A stretch of DNA of 64,000 nucleotides from Spirosoma endbachense (GTDB taxonomy: Bacteria > Bacteroidota > Bacteroidia > Cytophagales > Spirosomataceae). The notes under the pieces were generated by a model. It was given only the letters and a program-made list of their open reading frames with translations, was not told where the DNA came from and ran no database searches. The DNA is taken from positions 8,953,487 to 9,017,486 of the forward strand of contig NZ_CP045997.1 of the NCBI RefSeq assembly GCF_010233585.1, written 5' to 3'. Position 1 is the stretch's first letter, and every line of letters starts with the position of its first letter. Positions 46,018-54,894 of the stretch are shown here, in pieces. The position numbers and the translations under genes were made by a program.

Positions 46018-48069
46018 TTAAATCGGTATATCCAGCACGACTTTCGTGCCGAGGGGTTCGTCGTCGGGGGCGACCAAATCAAAAATCTGGGTCTGTGTTT
46101 GGGTGTTGTAGAGTTCATTAATCATCCGTATACGGTCGGCCGTTACTTGCATGCCAAAGGATTTATGGTTGCCAGCCGACTTGCTTTTGAGTTCTCCCGC
46201 CCGCGCCCGACCAACGCCATCATCCGTAACTTCAACGTGCAAATAGGTATCGTTAGGTTGGGTGACCTCAACCGTTACGGTTCCCCCTTCCATCTTATGC
46301 ATCAGCCCATGCCAGATGGCATTCTCGACGTAGGGCTGGAGTAACAAGGGCGGAATGGTAGCCTCCTGCTGGTCGATGTCGGGGTCAACCCGAATGTCCA
46401 CCCGTACTTTATGTTTAAAGCGCATGGCTTCCAAATCGCTGTAGAGTTGGAGAGCTTCCAGTTCGTTTTGCAGCGGAATGCGGTCAGCGCGGGAGTTTTC
46501 GAGGACGAGCCGGATAAGCCGGGAGAACTTGGTCAGGTAATCGGAGGCTTTATCGGTATCGTTTTGAAGCGTGTATAACTTGATGGAATTGAGACAGTTG
46601 AAGATAAAATGAGGATTCATTTGGGCGCGCAGGGCCGTCATTTCAGTATCGGCCAGTTTATGCTCAAACTCAGTTTGAAGTTGCTGAATGCGTCGGTCTT
46701 CCAGCAGTTGATTCTTGGACTCGATTTCCTGCGTTCGTATGGTGAGCTGCTCTTCGAGTTGCTGGGTGTACCGTCCTTGCATCTGGTTTTTCTCGACTTC
46801 AACTAACCGATTTCGATAAGCCAGGGCCAGCAAAAAGAAGAAACTCTCAAACAATATGCCCAGGCTGAAGAAAAACGGAAGGAACCTGGCAAACACCTGA
46901 ATAAAAGAGTTGCCCGTCATAATTCGAACATCTAAAAATAAAACGAAATAAGAGATCAGCCATAGGCAGATAATTCCAACGAGCAGATAGCCTCGAAATG
47001 GGCTCTTACTGCGCAATAAGGCAATAAAGACCACGATACCGGCCACTAAAAATGGTAACTCCTGCCCGAGATAGTACCAATTAGCTCTAAAAATCAACCC
47101 ATTACCATATTCGTAGATAGCCTGGGCTTCCTGAATGGCAAACACAACCAGCAAAGCACGTAGAAACGCCCAGGTTTTAGAGGAATGGATCGGTAAATCA
47201 ATAAAGCGGGCAATAAACAAGATATAAAAGAACGAGATGATAAAGGAAAAAGGTTGATTTGTTGATCGCATCTGTAACGGCAGGCCTAACCCTAACGCAA
47301 AATTCATATTCCACACCACGGAGAAGGAAGCGGCAAAACAGAAGATTGTATAGTATAGAAAGACCAGATCCCGATTGAAATAATACTGCGTGACCGCAAA
47401 CAGACTCATAATAAACAAACCAGCAGCTATCATTGCCATAGACAAAAACAACCATCTCATCAGGTATGAACGGTCGGCAATTATCAATTTCAGGCTTAAG
47501 GGGGTATGCAGCATGGGCAGTATGGGCGATACAACACGTACTAAATCCGTGATCTTCACAAAAAACGTGGTGGTCTGCAACGGGCCAACCTGCAAGTGAA
47601 TAGGCTCCCATTGCCCGATATTATAGGGTAAAAAATAGATACCCGTTTGCTCCACATGCACGCCCCGATCCGTGTATAAGTCAATCTGCCCATGCCCGCC
47701 TATATCCAGCAGGGTTTCGGCCGATTGGGTTGGGCTAGTGTTTTGAACCCGGAATGCCAGCCAGGTAACAATGGTCGACACCTTTGATTGTGGAGGATTT
47801 CGGAATGTCTGCTGCTTTTGGGCAAAGGGAAGGAACCTCTGCCGATGAATGACGGGGAACGGCTCAGGCAAACCTGATAGGTCATCATAAAACAAGGTAT
47901 GGCTGGCCATATCCTGCGACTTCGTCCAGTTGGGTGTACCATTCAGCTGGAATGGCGGGAGCATACCCACGGAGACAGCCTGATTCGTAGTGACAGCCCT
48001 GGCTGGCCCAACGTGTTGTGCTTCTACCAGTAGCGGCAACCCCAATAAAAGCAACAGCCAGTAGTTCAT
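46018..48069 (-). CDS. LytS-type sensor histidine kinase with 7TM-DISM sensor
   Basis: The 683-residue protein has a signal peptide, a 7TM-DISM extracellular domain (WLAFRVQNTS, then TTTFFVKITDLV), seven membrane segments (about 210-420), a coiled-coil (about 425-475) and a His_kinase domain (ALRAQMNPHFIFNCLNSI, with the phosphoacceptor His in NPHF) followed by a HATPase (PPLLLQPYVENAIWHGL, DDGVGRARA, KSFGMQVTADRI). It is the partner of the LytTR regulator downstream in the same direction. Input signal unknown; 7TM-DISM domains often bind carbohydrates or other small ligands. Confidence 0.95.
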   Translation of the reverse strand: MNYWLLLLLGLPLLVEAQHVGPARAVTTNQAVSVGMLPPFQLNGTPNWTKSQDMASHTLFYDDLSGLPEPFPVIHRQRFLPFAQKQQTFRNPPQSKVSTIVTWLAFRVQNTSPTQSAETLLDIGGHGQIDLYTDRGVHVEQTGIYFLPYNIGQWEPIHLQVGPLQTTTFFVKITDLVRVVSPILPMLHTPLSLKLIIADRSYLMRWLFLSMAMIAAGLFIMSLFAVTQYYFNRDLVFLYYTIFCFAASFSVVWNMNFALGLGLPLQMRSTNQPFSFIISFFYILFIARFIDLPIHSSKTWAFLRALLVVFAIQEAQAIYEYGNGLIFRANWYYLGQELPFLVAGIVVFIALLRSKSPFRGYLLVGIICLWLISYFVLFLDVRIMTGNSFIQVFARFLPFFFSLGILFESFFFLLALAYRNRLVEVEKNQMQGRYTQQLEEQLTIRTQEIESKNQLLEDRRIQQLQTEFEHKLADTEMTALRAQMNPHFIFNCLNSIKLYTLQNDTDKASDYLTKFSRLIRLVLENSRADRIPLQNELEALQLYSDLEAMRFKHKVRVDIRVDPDIDQQEATIPPLLLQPYVENAIWHGLMHKMEGGTVTVEVTQPNDTYLHVEVTDDGVGRARAGELKSKSAGNHKSFGMQVTADRIRMINELYNTQTQTQIFDLVAPDDEPLGTKVVLDIPI

Positions 48070-48358
48070 GGATAATGAGGTTTTCTGTAAAGCAAGCTAC
48101 TGATTTTCAGATCACACTTGCTAGTTCAAGTTAGCCAATGCTCACTTTTCTTGTGTAAGCGACTTTCTTATTGAGGGAGCCTTGGGTATATACCGTTTCC
48201 TCGTTAGCTCACCATTCTGGTTACTCACTCAAAATCTGCGTCCTTCCCTCAATAGCCTTTGCTATGCCTTGCGCGTCGGCCTATGTTTGATGCCGAACCT
48301 AAACGGATAGCGTTCACGTCTGGCATCAATAATCCCCCAACCCTAATCTCATAAACCA

Positions 48359-48471
48359 GTGAAGATCAATCTTCTTCCTGCCCTGTGTTTGTCAATGGCT
48401 GAGATTGTAGCGCATGGTATGGCAACATGAAAAAAATGATGGATGACAACATGAAAAGCCTGCCCCCTTAA
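48359..48471 (+). pseudogene. Possible decayed small exported protein
   Basis: From a GTG at 48359 the frame reads MKINLLPALCLSMAEIV, AHGMAT, then stops at 48428-48430. One base earlier a second frame continues MKKMMDDNMKSLPP and stops at 48471. The first part looks like a signal peptide and the second like the middle of a small Met/Asp-rich protein. This could be a frameshifted remnant or chance; I am not sure. The rest of 48070-48535 appears non-coding. Confidence 0.25.
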
Positions 48472-48535
48472 ACCAGCCGATCCGCTCCCAAGTGGCGGGA
48501 AAGTTTTCCATCAAAACGTTTAAATTGACTAACTA

Positions 48536-49393
48536 ATGAAAACGAAACTATTAATAACTTTCACGGCTTTACTTTTAGTTATACTTCCATTTTTGGTGTC
48601 GGCTGTGCTGGGCAACTATTCGCCCTATGTTGATGGGAATAGTTTTCAGAATTATATACTAATTTGGATAGTTATTTCAATTGGAATTGTTTCGATTGCA
48701 TTACTACTATTTAACTATTTTCATCAATCATTCGAAAAAATACCAGTTGGCGGAATGTTGCTTTTTTTGTTAGTATGGCCAATTATTGGTATATATGGTT
48801 TAGCTTCCGCACCTGACCTCAGCGTTAAAATGCTTGAACACCCCGAACGGGAACATTTAAGGTATAGTTTACTTTTTTTAGCATTAATACTCTTTGGATG
48901 TTTTGCCTTGTTCCTGTTTAGTAGTAATTCATTGAAAATAAAAAAAACGACCAGATGGATAATGACCGTGATTTTTATCATCGCCATCGCAGAATATACA
49001 TGGGAATTCACTCATCACTACTTATATCCGGAAGGGTTGAAGGAATGGGTAAGTCAGGGTAAAAATCCTGAAGAATTTGGCAAAAATTATGATAATTTCA
49101 ATATGATTACAATTGGCGTGATTGGGCGGTATGTTCAATTCATATTAGTAATATGGCTTTCATTACATTTGTACAAGTTGCAACAAATCAAAATCTGGAG
49201 TCCAATCATAAATACAATGTTCAGTTTAGTGGGAATTGTCTCAGCAACACTAATCTTCATTACTGAAATGAACCTTCCGAAGGGATTTGAATTTTTATTC
49301 CTATTCTTTATTCCGGGAATTCCGTTTTTTCTATTATATTGGTTAGGGATTGCGCTATTGACAAAGCTCAAGAAACGAGATATTACAGCCTGA
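48536..49393 (+). CDS. Integral membrane protein of unknown function, AT-rich
   Basis: The 285-residue product has about eight hydrophobic segments (for example LLITFTALLLVILPFLVSAVL, shortened: ITFTALLLVILPF; and FEFLFLFFIPGIPFFLLYWLG at the end) and short charged loops (HPEREHLRY, KNPEEFGKNYDNF). I do not recognise a family. The codon use is clearly richer in A and T than in the flanking genes, which suggests horizontal gain. It sits between the LytS kinase and a stretch of decayed genes. The ATG at 48536 directly precedes a signal-anchor-like helix. Confidence 0.75.
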   Translation: MKTKLLITFTALLLVILPFLVSAVLGNYSPYVDGNSFQNYILIWIVISIGIVSIALLLFNYFHQSFEKIPVGGMLLFLLVWPIIGIYGLASAPDLSVKMLEHPEREHLRYSLLFLALILFGCFALFLFSSNSLKIKKTTRWIMTVIFIIAIAEYTWEFTHHYLYPEGLKEWVSQGKNPEEFGKNYDNFNMITIGVIGRYVQFILVIWLSLHLYKLQQIKIWSPIINTMFSLVGIVSATLIFITEMNLPKGFEFLFLFFIPGIPFFLLYWLGIALLTKLKKRDITA

Positions 49394-49569
49394 AAAATCA
49401 CAATACAGAACAATTTATTGTTTAATTATAAATACCATATAAATACGCTTTGTCCACAAAATTCCTTCGATAATTGAACGGCTATCATTGCCAATGACTA
49501 CTTAATGCGTTCACGAAAAGTTTGCTTTTAAGCGAATTTTCGCCCGTGAAAGTAGATGATAAACCTTCG

Positions 49570-49966
49570 TTACGTATTAACAACCAGTTGGAGAGGAGCC
49601 CCCTGGCAAGGCTCCGACCGTACCCGAAGTTGGGCCACTATGGCATCAGCCCGTTGCTGCATGCTAGTCTGACCAGTTCGCAGACTTAACAGGGTTTGAT
49701 CAAACCCTTTTCCGTTGTCGCCAATCAGAACTCTGAGCTGCTCCTGCTTATACTCGAACCCTAAGCTCCTCACGAGCATACCGAAGCCAGTTAAGCGGCC
49801 AGTTCATTTTAGGGTTTTTAACTCATCCTGTAGCTGAATCAGAATACCTTGCTGTTGCCAGTTCACAGGTACGACTAAGGCAGTCGGAGCAGTTTGAGCC
49901 AGCATCCAAACCGGACTGAGAAGCAGAAAAAGTAGTTTAACGCAGGATGTACGGCAAAAAAATCAT
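49570..49966 (-). pseudogene. Remnant of an exported sensor histidine kinase
   Basis: In one minus-strand frame, a signal-peptide-like segment (KLLFLLLSPVWMLAQTAPTA) is followed by WQQQGILIQLQDELKTLK, a TGA, then GMLVRSLGFEYKQEQLRVLI, GDNGKGFD and a C-terminal HATPase tail ending QLVVNT at 49570. GDNGKGFD and MQQRADAI are the G1 box and following helix of NarX/LiaS-type kinases. A start codon (ATG at 49966) is one frame away. The sensor, membrane segments and H box are missing, so a large internal deletion is likely. The bases 49394-49569 carry nothing else that I can see. Confidence 0.65.
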
Positions 49967-49989
49967 AGAACTACGTAGTTAAAGGCCAA

Positions 49990-51294
49990 TCAGTCCCAGT
50001 GAAGGGATTCTAATTTGCCAACCAGAAGTAGATTGCTGAGATACCAGCCATTTTCGGCGTAGCGACTGGGGTCGTCTATTTTGATGTTCCGTTTCTGTAG
50101 GATAGCTGCCTTGTCGAATGCCCTTCCGGTTACGCGTACAGTTACTTCATGATCCGTATCGCTTAAACCATCCAGATAAAAACTAAACTTTCGGTAATAG
50201 TGACAGTACTGATCGAATCGTTGGACTTCTCGCTTCTCGCCATCGAGCGTCACTTCCAGAATCCCCGATCCCGGCCCAACTATATCATAAAAGCCAAGCG
50301 TAGTTCCCTTAAATCTGACACGTAGTAAGGCATCCGGTGAAGTTGCTTTATAAATAGCTGGCATGAATTTGGAGAACGACTTAACGAGTTCGTGATCGGC
50401 CGGTAACTTTTGCCAGTGAACCGATGGAGGCAATTCAGAAAGTGTGATTAGCTGGGCTGTTTCCCAATTGTCAGCGGCTAATGGGGTAGACAGAACATGT
50501 GGTTTTGCGCCACTCAGGCGTTCCATTTCTTCAAGATATTTCCGTACAACACTGGCATAAATCGGATGGCCAGATTTCGATAAAGGGTGCGTTCGGTCGG
50601 TCGTAAAGACAATCTTGCCGGGATTTTCTTCGGGTTTACCAGTGAAAATTAATTTGCCCTCTGTAGCCAGTCGGGCCACTTCTACCCCCATATTAATGGA
50701 CGGAATCTGATACCGATCGGCGATTTCTTCCATGGTTTGTGCCGTCACCTGATAACGTCCTTCCTGTAAATCCTTTAACTGGTTTGCAGACAGCGTGTAT
50801 ACAAAACAGATATCGGTAGCTGGATTGGCTTCCCAGATTTTTCGAACAATACCTTCCATCGACTGCTCGATCTGGTGGGGAGAACGCCCTGAATCATTGA
50901 CCGCAAATTCTACAAAGACCAGATCGGGCTTATGGACAAGCACGTCACGATCAATCCGAAAAACGCCCAGATTTGATCCTGTTCCGCCGATAGTTGCGTT
51001 GATTTCGTTAAATGAATTATGAGGGTAATTGATTCGGAGCCAGTTAAAGGTCAGACTACGCCAGCCGTCGCCCGCTTCGGTAATACTACCACCGATATAC
51101 GCCACGTTAATTTCACGCCCTTCCTTTATTTTCTGAAAGAAATTCGGCAGGCCATTCCGTTGGTGGAATTCCTGTATCCCCCTCGAAGCTGTCTTTTTAG
51201 AAGAGGTAGCACCTGTTGACAATGGTTTCTGACAGCTCCAGCCAAGCACTAACGTGAGAACGAATACGGGTAAAATCAGGGCAGTTCGGTTCAT
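49990..51294 (-). CDS. SGNH/GDSL-type hydrolase lipoprotein
   Basis: The 434-residue protein has a lipobox (LGWSCQK), the block I serine motif NVAYIGGSITEAGDGW, block III-like GGTGSN and a catalytic Asp-His pair region TTDRTHPLSKSGH (D-x-x-H). FAVNDSG carries the block N. The second half is a beta-rich carbohydrate-binding-like domain (GFYDIVGPGSGILEVTLDG, shortened: VGPGSGILEV). A periplasmic or surface esterase that deacetylates a sugar or polymer is the usual role. It lies between decayed genes and faces away from the SASA-type esterase at 51985. Confidence 0.88.
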   Translation of the reverse strand: MNRTALILPVFVLTLVLGWSCQKPLSTGATSSKKTASRGIQEFHQRNGLPNFFQKIKEGREINVAYIGGSITEAGDGWRSLTFNWLRINYPHNSFNEINATIGGTGSNLGVFRIDRDVLVHKPDLVFVEFAVNDSGRSPHQIEQSMEGIVRKIWEANPATDICFVYTLSANQLKDLQEGRYQVTAQTMEEIADRYQIPSINMGVEVARLATEGKLIFTGKPEENPGKIVFTTDRTHPLSKSGHPIYASVVRKYLEEMERLSGAKPHVLSTPLAADNWETAQLITLSELPPSVHWQKLPADHELVKSFSKFMPAIYKATSPDALLRVRFKGTTLGFYDIVGPGSGILEVTLDGEKREVQRFDQYCHYYRKFSFYLDGLSDTDHEVTVRVTGRAFDKAAILQKRNIKIDDPSRYAENGWYLSNLLLVGKLESLHWD

Positions 51295-51326
51295 TTCTGA
51301 TAAGGATACTTTGGTATAATGAATTG

Positions 51327-51372
51327 CTCCTCTCCCTGCCCCTCTGCTTAAACAGGAGAAGGGCCGGGTGAG
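51327..51372. repeat. REP-like imperfect palindrome
   Basis: CTCCTCTCCCTGCCCCTCTG is followed by a short loop and CAGGAGAAGGGCCGGGTGAG, the kind of C/G-rich intergenic palindrome that is repeated many times in Cytophagales genomes. Only one copy is evident in this window. Confidence 0.4.
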
Positions 51373-51377
51373 AAGAA

Positions 51378-51549
51378 TCAGTAGCCCGGATTCTGTATAA
51401 GTATAGGATTATATCTGAATCTTGGCTAACGGAATGGGGAACAGCATCTGGAATGGTTGCACCTGAACAACTGACCCACCACTTTTAACGAAAAGTCCTT
51501 TATTACGTACGTCTACCGTATTCGGGATCGAGGCATATTTCGTAAAGAA
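51378..51549 (-). pseudogene. C-terminal remnant of a SusD gene
   Basis: On the minus strand the stretch reads FFTKYASIPNTVDVRNKGLF, VKSGGSVVQVQPFQM, LFPIPLAKIQI and then, after a one-base shift, NPILIQNPGY and a stop. LFPIPLAxIQ...NP...QNPGY is the near-universal SusD C-terminus, also seen in the intact SusD at 60238 (IFPVPLAQIQV, FPQNPGY). The rest of the gene is missing at the edge of an ECF sigma remnant on the other strand. Confidence 0.7.
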
Positions 51550-51551
51550 GG

Positions 51552-51976
51552 CACTACATGCCGCTCTGCAATCATGCCGTTCGGTTTGTGTACAATAAAG
51601 AGGCAGCCGAAGATTTGGTGATTGATGTGTTCAGTTAGTTCTGGCAAAAGCAATTACACCGTTCCGTTACGACATTCTACCGCGCTTATTTGTTTACAAC
51701 CGTACGGCATGCTGCCTTCGCGAGCTTGAGGAAAGAATTTGGCCGAGAGAAGCCTACCGACGATTTTTCTTGCCAGATTTTGGAGGTAACGCCCAGTACA
51801 TCAGGAATTACAATTCAACGAACTCTACCTGAAGATCGAGCAAGTTATCCGCTCGGTACTTCCTTAAAGTCAGAAGGTATTCATTATGTGTCGGTTTGAG
51901 GGAAAAAAGAATACGGATATTGGAAGCCTGAGGAATGAATGTCGTCGAAATCCAGTTGAAAGCAGAGAAACGATAG
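51552..51976 (+). pseudogene. Decayed ECF sigma factor
   Basis: Plus-strand frames read YMPLCNHAVRFVYNKEAAED, LVIDVFS, stop, FWQKQLHRSVTTFYRAYLFT, then in another frame LYLKIEQVIRSVLP, stop, SQKVFIMCRFEGKKNTDI and, after another shift, a degenerate recognition helix (NVVEIQLKAEKR). These match the intact sigma factor at 54895-55569 segment by segment (THAVRFVYSKEIAED, LYAQVDELVASLPP, QKIFIMNRFEGIKPK). At least two stops and two frameshifts make it clearly dead. Part of the beginning of the esterase reading frame overlaps it, so the esterase start must be further in. Confidence 0.7.
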
Positions 51977-51984
51977 CTAGCCTG

Positions 51985-52812
51985 ATGAAATCATTTCTTT
52001 ATAAATCGTTCTTCGTGTTTGGTAGCCTGATGCTGGCTGGTAAAATTGTTCGGGCACAACAACGACTATTCCTGTTGGCCGGACAAAGCAACGCCGTTGG
52101 GCAGGGCGATAGTCGGACGTCAGCGAAATACCAGTGTCCCACTTGCTTCGATTATAACGCAAAAAAAGATTCTCTGTCGGTCTTGAAAGACCCCGTCGGG
52201 CAGGACGATCAGTATTTTAATAAAGCCAATACGGGCAGTATTGCTCCAGCGCTGGCCACAACATTACACAAACTTACCGGCGATTCAATCGTGATCGTTT
52301 CAGCAGCGCGTGGGGGCAGTTCATGTCATCAAAAAGCTGAATTAAAGGCCTATGGTAGTTGGGCCGAAACGGGTCGTTTACTTCTGTTTGCACCAACAAT
52401 TGAAAAAATTAAAAAGGCTGAACGAAGGGTAAAACACCGGGTCGATGGTATCATCTGGATGCAGGGAGAACGGGATGCCAATACCATCAATGACAAACTA
52501 ATGACGGCTGATGAATACGAAACGGCGCTCACTACCTTAATTGCTCGTTTTCGAACGGAGTTAGGGGCTAATCTCCCGTTTTTCATCGTATTGACTGGCT
52601 ACTATGCTAATCACCCCCGCGAAGGCTACGATGAAGTTCGTCGAATTCAGCGTAAGGTTGCCAGGCAGGTACCCGGTGTTCAGTTGATCTCTGTTGATCC
52701 GGGACAGTTTCCCGACAAAGACTGGATGACGGATGAGATTCATTACAGTCAGGCTGGCTTAAATAAAGTTGGCGAAGCCGTCGCAAATCAGATTACTAGC
52801 CAGAAAAAATAG
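51985..52812 (+). CDS. Exported sialate-O-acetylesterase-like SGNH esterase
   Basis: The 275-residue protein starts at the ATG at 51985 with a signal peptide (MKSFLYKSFFVFGSLMLAGK). An earlier in-frame ATG belongs to the sigma remnant. The SASA/CE6-type motifs are LFLLAGQSNAVGQGDS (nucleophile serine), AARGGSS, IIWMQGERDANT and DEIHYSQAGLNKVG (Asp-x-x-His). The usual role is removal of acetyl groups from sugars or xylan in the periplasm. It is followed by a strong terminator. Confidence 0.88.
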   Translation: MKSFLYKSFFVFGSLMLAGKIVRAQQRLFLLAGQSNAVGQGDSRTSAKYQCPTCFDYNAKKDSLSVLKDPVGQDDQYFNKANTGSIAPALATTLHKLTGDSIVIVSAARGGSSCHQKAELKAYGSWAETGRLLLFAPTIEKIKKAERRVKHRVDGIIWMQGERDANTINDKLMTADEYETALTTLIARFRTELGANLPFFIVLTGYYANHPREGYDEVRRIQRKVARQVPGVQLISVDPGQFPDKDWMTDEIHYSQAGLNKVGEAVANQITSQKK

Positions 52813-52921
52813 CGATTTGTGGGGCCTAAAAATAAAAACTATTTTAGGTCTAATCAGCGGTTTAACTGAACGATTTCTACGATGATTAATCTTGGTGCAA
52901 GATACTGACTGATAGTAGTTT

Positions 52922-52957
52922 GCTGGGTCAATTGCTAAGTTGACCCAGCCTTTTTTT
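52922..52957 (+). terminator. Rho-independent terminator after the acetylesterase-like gene
   Basis: GCTGGGTCAA (52922-52931) and TTGACCCAGC (52940-52949) form a perfect 10-bp stem with an 8-base loop, followed by C and seven T's. This is the clearest terminator in the window, about 110 bases after the stop of the esterase. Confidence 0.9.
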
Positions 52958-53044
52958 GAATTAAAAAGGTCTGATGGAGGTAGGAGTAGCATAAGGCATA
53001 CTCTTAGTTAATAACTTCCAAACCCAGGCAGTTAATTCGAAACG

Positions 53045-54202
53045 ATGAGTTACCTTTTTAATGCTCCCCAAACCATTATTCATGGTGCTGGCGCCAGACA
53101 TGAATTGCTTTCCCAACTTGCCCGCATCGGCGCCCGGCGGGTGTTTTTCGTTACCGATCCGTTTATCAATGGTACGGGTTTAGTGCAGACATTGGCGGAA
53201 CCGCTCCGTCAGGCGGGTCTTGCTGTAGCTGTATTCAGCGCTGTGCAGCCCGATCCGACGGTTCAAAATGTTTTGGACGGTCTGGCAGAATTGAATAAAT
53301 ACGAAGCCGATGTAGTCGTGGCTGTAGGAGGAGGGAGTTCAATTGATGCCGCCAAAGCGATAGCTGTGATGCAAACGAATGAAGCGCCTTTGCACCAGTA
53401 CATAGGTTATCATAAAATTCCGAATGAGGGATTACCATTAATTGCTATCCCGACCACTGCCGGAACCGGTAGTGAAGCCACTAAGGTAACCGTCATTACC
53501 GATACAGAGAGGAACGTAAAGATGATGATTCTTGACGCCCATCTCATGCCTACTATAGCGCTTGTTGATTACGAACTCACGCTTTCAATGCCCCAGACCT
53601 TAACCGCCCATGTTGGGGTCGATACGCTCACACATGGTATAGAAGCGTATGTATCGCAGAAGGCAAATCTGCTGAGCGATCCGCTTGCTTTATCATGTAT
53701 TAACTTAGTTTCCATGCATTTGCAGACTGCCTGGCAAGAGCCTATGAACCGGAAAGCCCGTGAAGGAATGGCAATGGCAGCCTGCCTGGGTGGTATGGCC
53801 TTTACCAATAGCAGCGTATGTTTAGTACACGGTATGAGTCGACCCCTTGGTGCGCAGTTTCATCTGGCACACGGGTTGAGTAACGCCATTCTATTGCCTG
53901 TTGTGACACGATTCTCGGTGCCTGGTGCTATTGAACGATACGCAACAATAGCCCGGACAATGGGTCAGGTGGTCAACGAGTCTGATGAGGCTGCCTGCAA
54001 CGCTTTATTAGCTTATTTGGACCAGCAGAATCAATTGTTAAAAATACCACGATTACGGGATTGTAAGGGTATAGACCAACTAGTTTTTGAGCATTTACTG
54101 GAAAAAATGGCTACTGACGCGCTTGCCTCCGGTAGTCCCCAGAACAACCCAATCGTACCCACCCCAAATGAAATTATTGCTCTCTATCAACAAGTCTGGT
54201 AA
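53045..54202 (+). CDS. Iron-containing alcohol dehydrogenase
   Basis: The 385-residue protein has the group III alcohol dehydrogenase fold: NAD-binding VVAVGGGSSIDAAKAIAV, PTTAGTGSEATKVTV, and metal ligands in HVGVDTLTHGIEAY and LVHGMSRPLGAQFHLAHG (Asp and three His). The likely reaction is NAD-dependent oxidation of a primary alcohol or lactaldehyde-like compound; the metal is usually iron. It stands alone, between the acetylesterase terminator and the intergenic hairpin before the second sigma factor. Confidence 0.93.
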   Translation: MSYLFNAPQTIIHGAGARHELLSQLARIGARRVFFVTDPFINGTGLVQTLAEPLRQAGLAVAVFSAVQPDPTVQNVLDGLAELNKYEADVVVAVGGGSSIDAAKAIAVMQTNEAPLHQYIGYHKIPNEGLPLIAIPTTAGTGSEATKVTVITDTERNVKMMILDAHLMPTIALVDYELTLSMPQTLTAHVGVDTLTHGIEAYVSQKANLLSDPLALSCINLVSMHLQTAWQEPMNRKAREGMAMAACLGGMAFTNSSVCLVHGMSRPLGAQFHLAHGLSNAILLPVVTRFSVPGAIERYATIARTMGQVVNESDEAACNALLAYLDQQNQLLKIPRLRDCKGIDQLVFEHLLEKMATDALASGSPQNNPIVPTPNEIIALYQQVW

Positions 54203-54540
54203 GTAAAGCGGTTTATATTGCTAGTTAACACCAGACCAGAATGTAAAACATTGGATGGTCAATTACCAACAGATCATATATTGGTTGGATAGAAACTGGT
54301 GCCCTGGCTAGCCTGTCAAAAATAAAGGCAAAGACCGCACCGATCCTGCCAGGCAGTTAGCTTTCTAAGGCAGGTTAAACAGTTTCGCGCAAAAAGAAAA
54401 CGCTTTAGCTGCCCAACCTGGCTCTACATTTGGGTGGTTTACTGATTTATCAGCTTACTGGTATTGCCTAGATAACCTTTACCCCTATAAGTTTCAAAAA
54501 TAGCAGCACCAACGCTCAGTGCAGTTGTCGCTTACAATCG

Positions 54541-54620
54541 TAGGACTTTCGCTGCCAAGCGTGCCACGGTTATCAAGAGCGGCATCAGTAACCGTGGCAC
54601 GCTTGGCAGCGAAAGTCCTA
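54541..54620. repeat. Perfect 32-bp inverted repeat in an otherwise empty stretch
   Basis: A 32-base arm (54541-54572) is repeated exactly as its complement at 54589-54620, with a 16-base loop (54573-54588). The arm holds GCTGCCAAGCGTGCCACGG. It lies about 340 bases after the alcohol dehydrogenase and 275 before the sigma factor start. The rest of 54203-54894 holds no gene that I can support. It could be a mobile miniature element, a REP-like palindrome or a very strong hairpin. Confidence 0.6.
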
Positions 54621-54894
54621 AATCTAATATAGGCCTTCATCTACTTCATGTACACTGACCGGTTTGGCCGGATATATCTGGAGCTGGTGAAAGAAACAGC
54701 TTATCGAATTGTCAAATTAATACACTAAGACTCACATCTAGGAACTATAAAATGGAGATGAATGGCACCGCTATTTTGAACCAATAAAAAAAGATATTAA
54801 AAAAAGAATTCTGACTACGTACAACAAGGTCTTTTTTTGTCTGTGTTGGTATAAGGTGAAATTTTCAAAGAAAATATTGTTAGATTTTAAGCTT

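Noticed and set aside
51690..51899. Short plus-strand open frame of 69 codons
   Set aside because: It is one frame of the dead ECF sigma gene, not a gene of its own.
51886..51984. Upstream start for the acetylesterase-like gene
   Set aside because: The first 33 residues match the end of a sigma factor (MCRFEGKKNTDI), so they belong to the remnant; the signal peptide begins at 51985.
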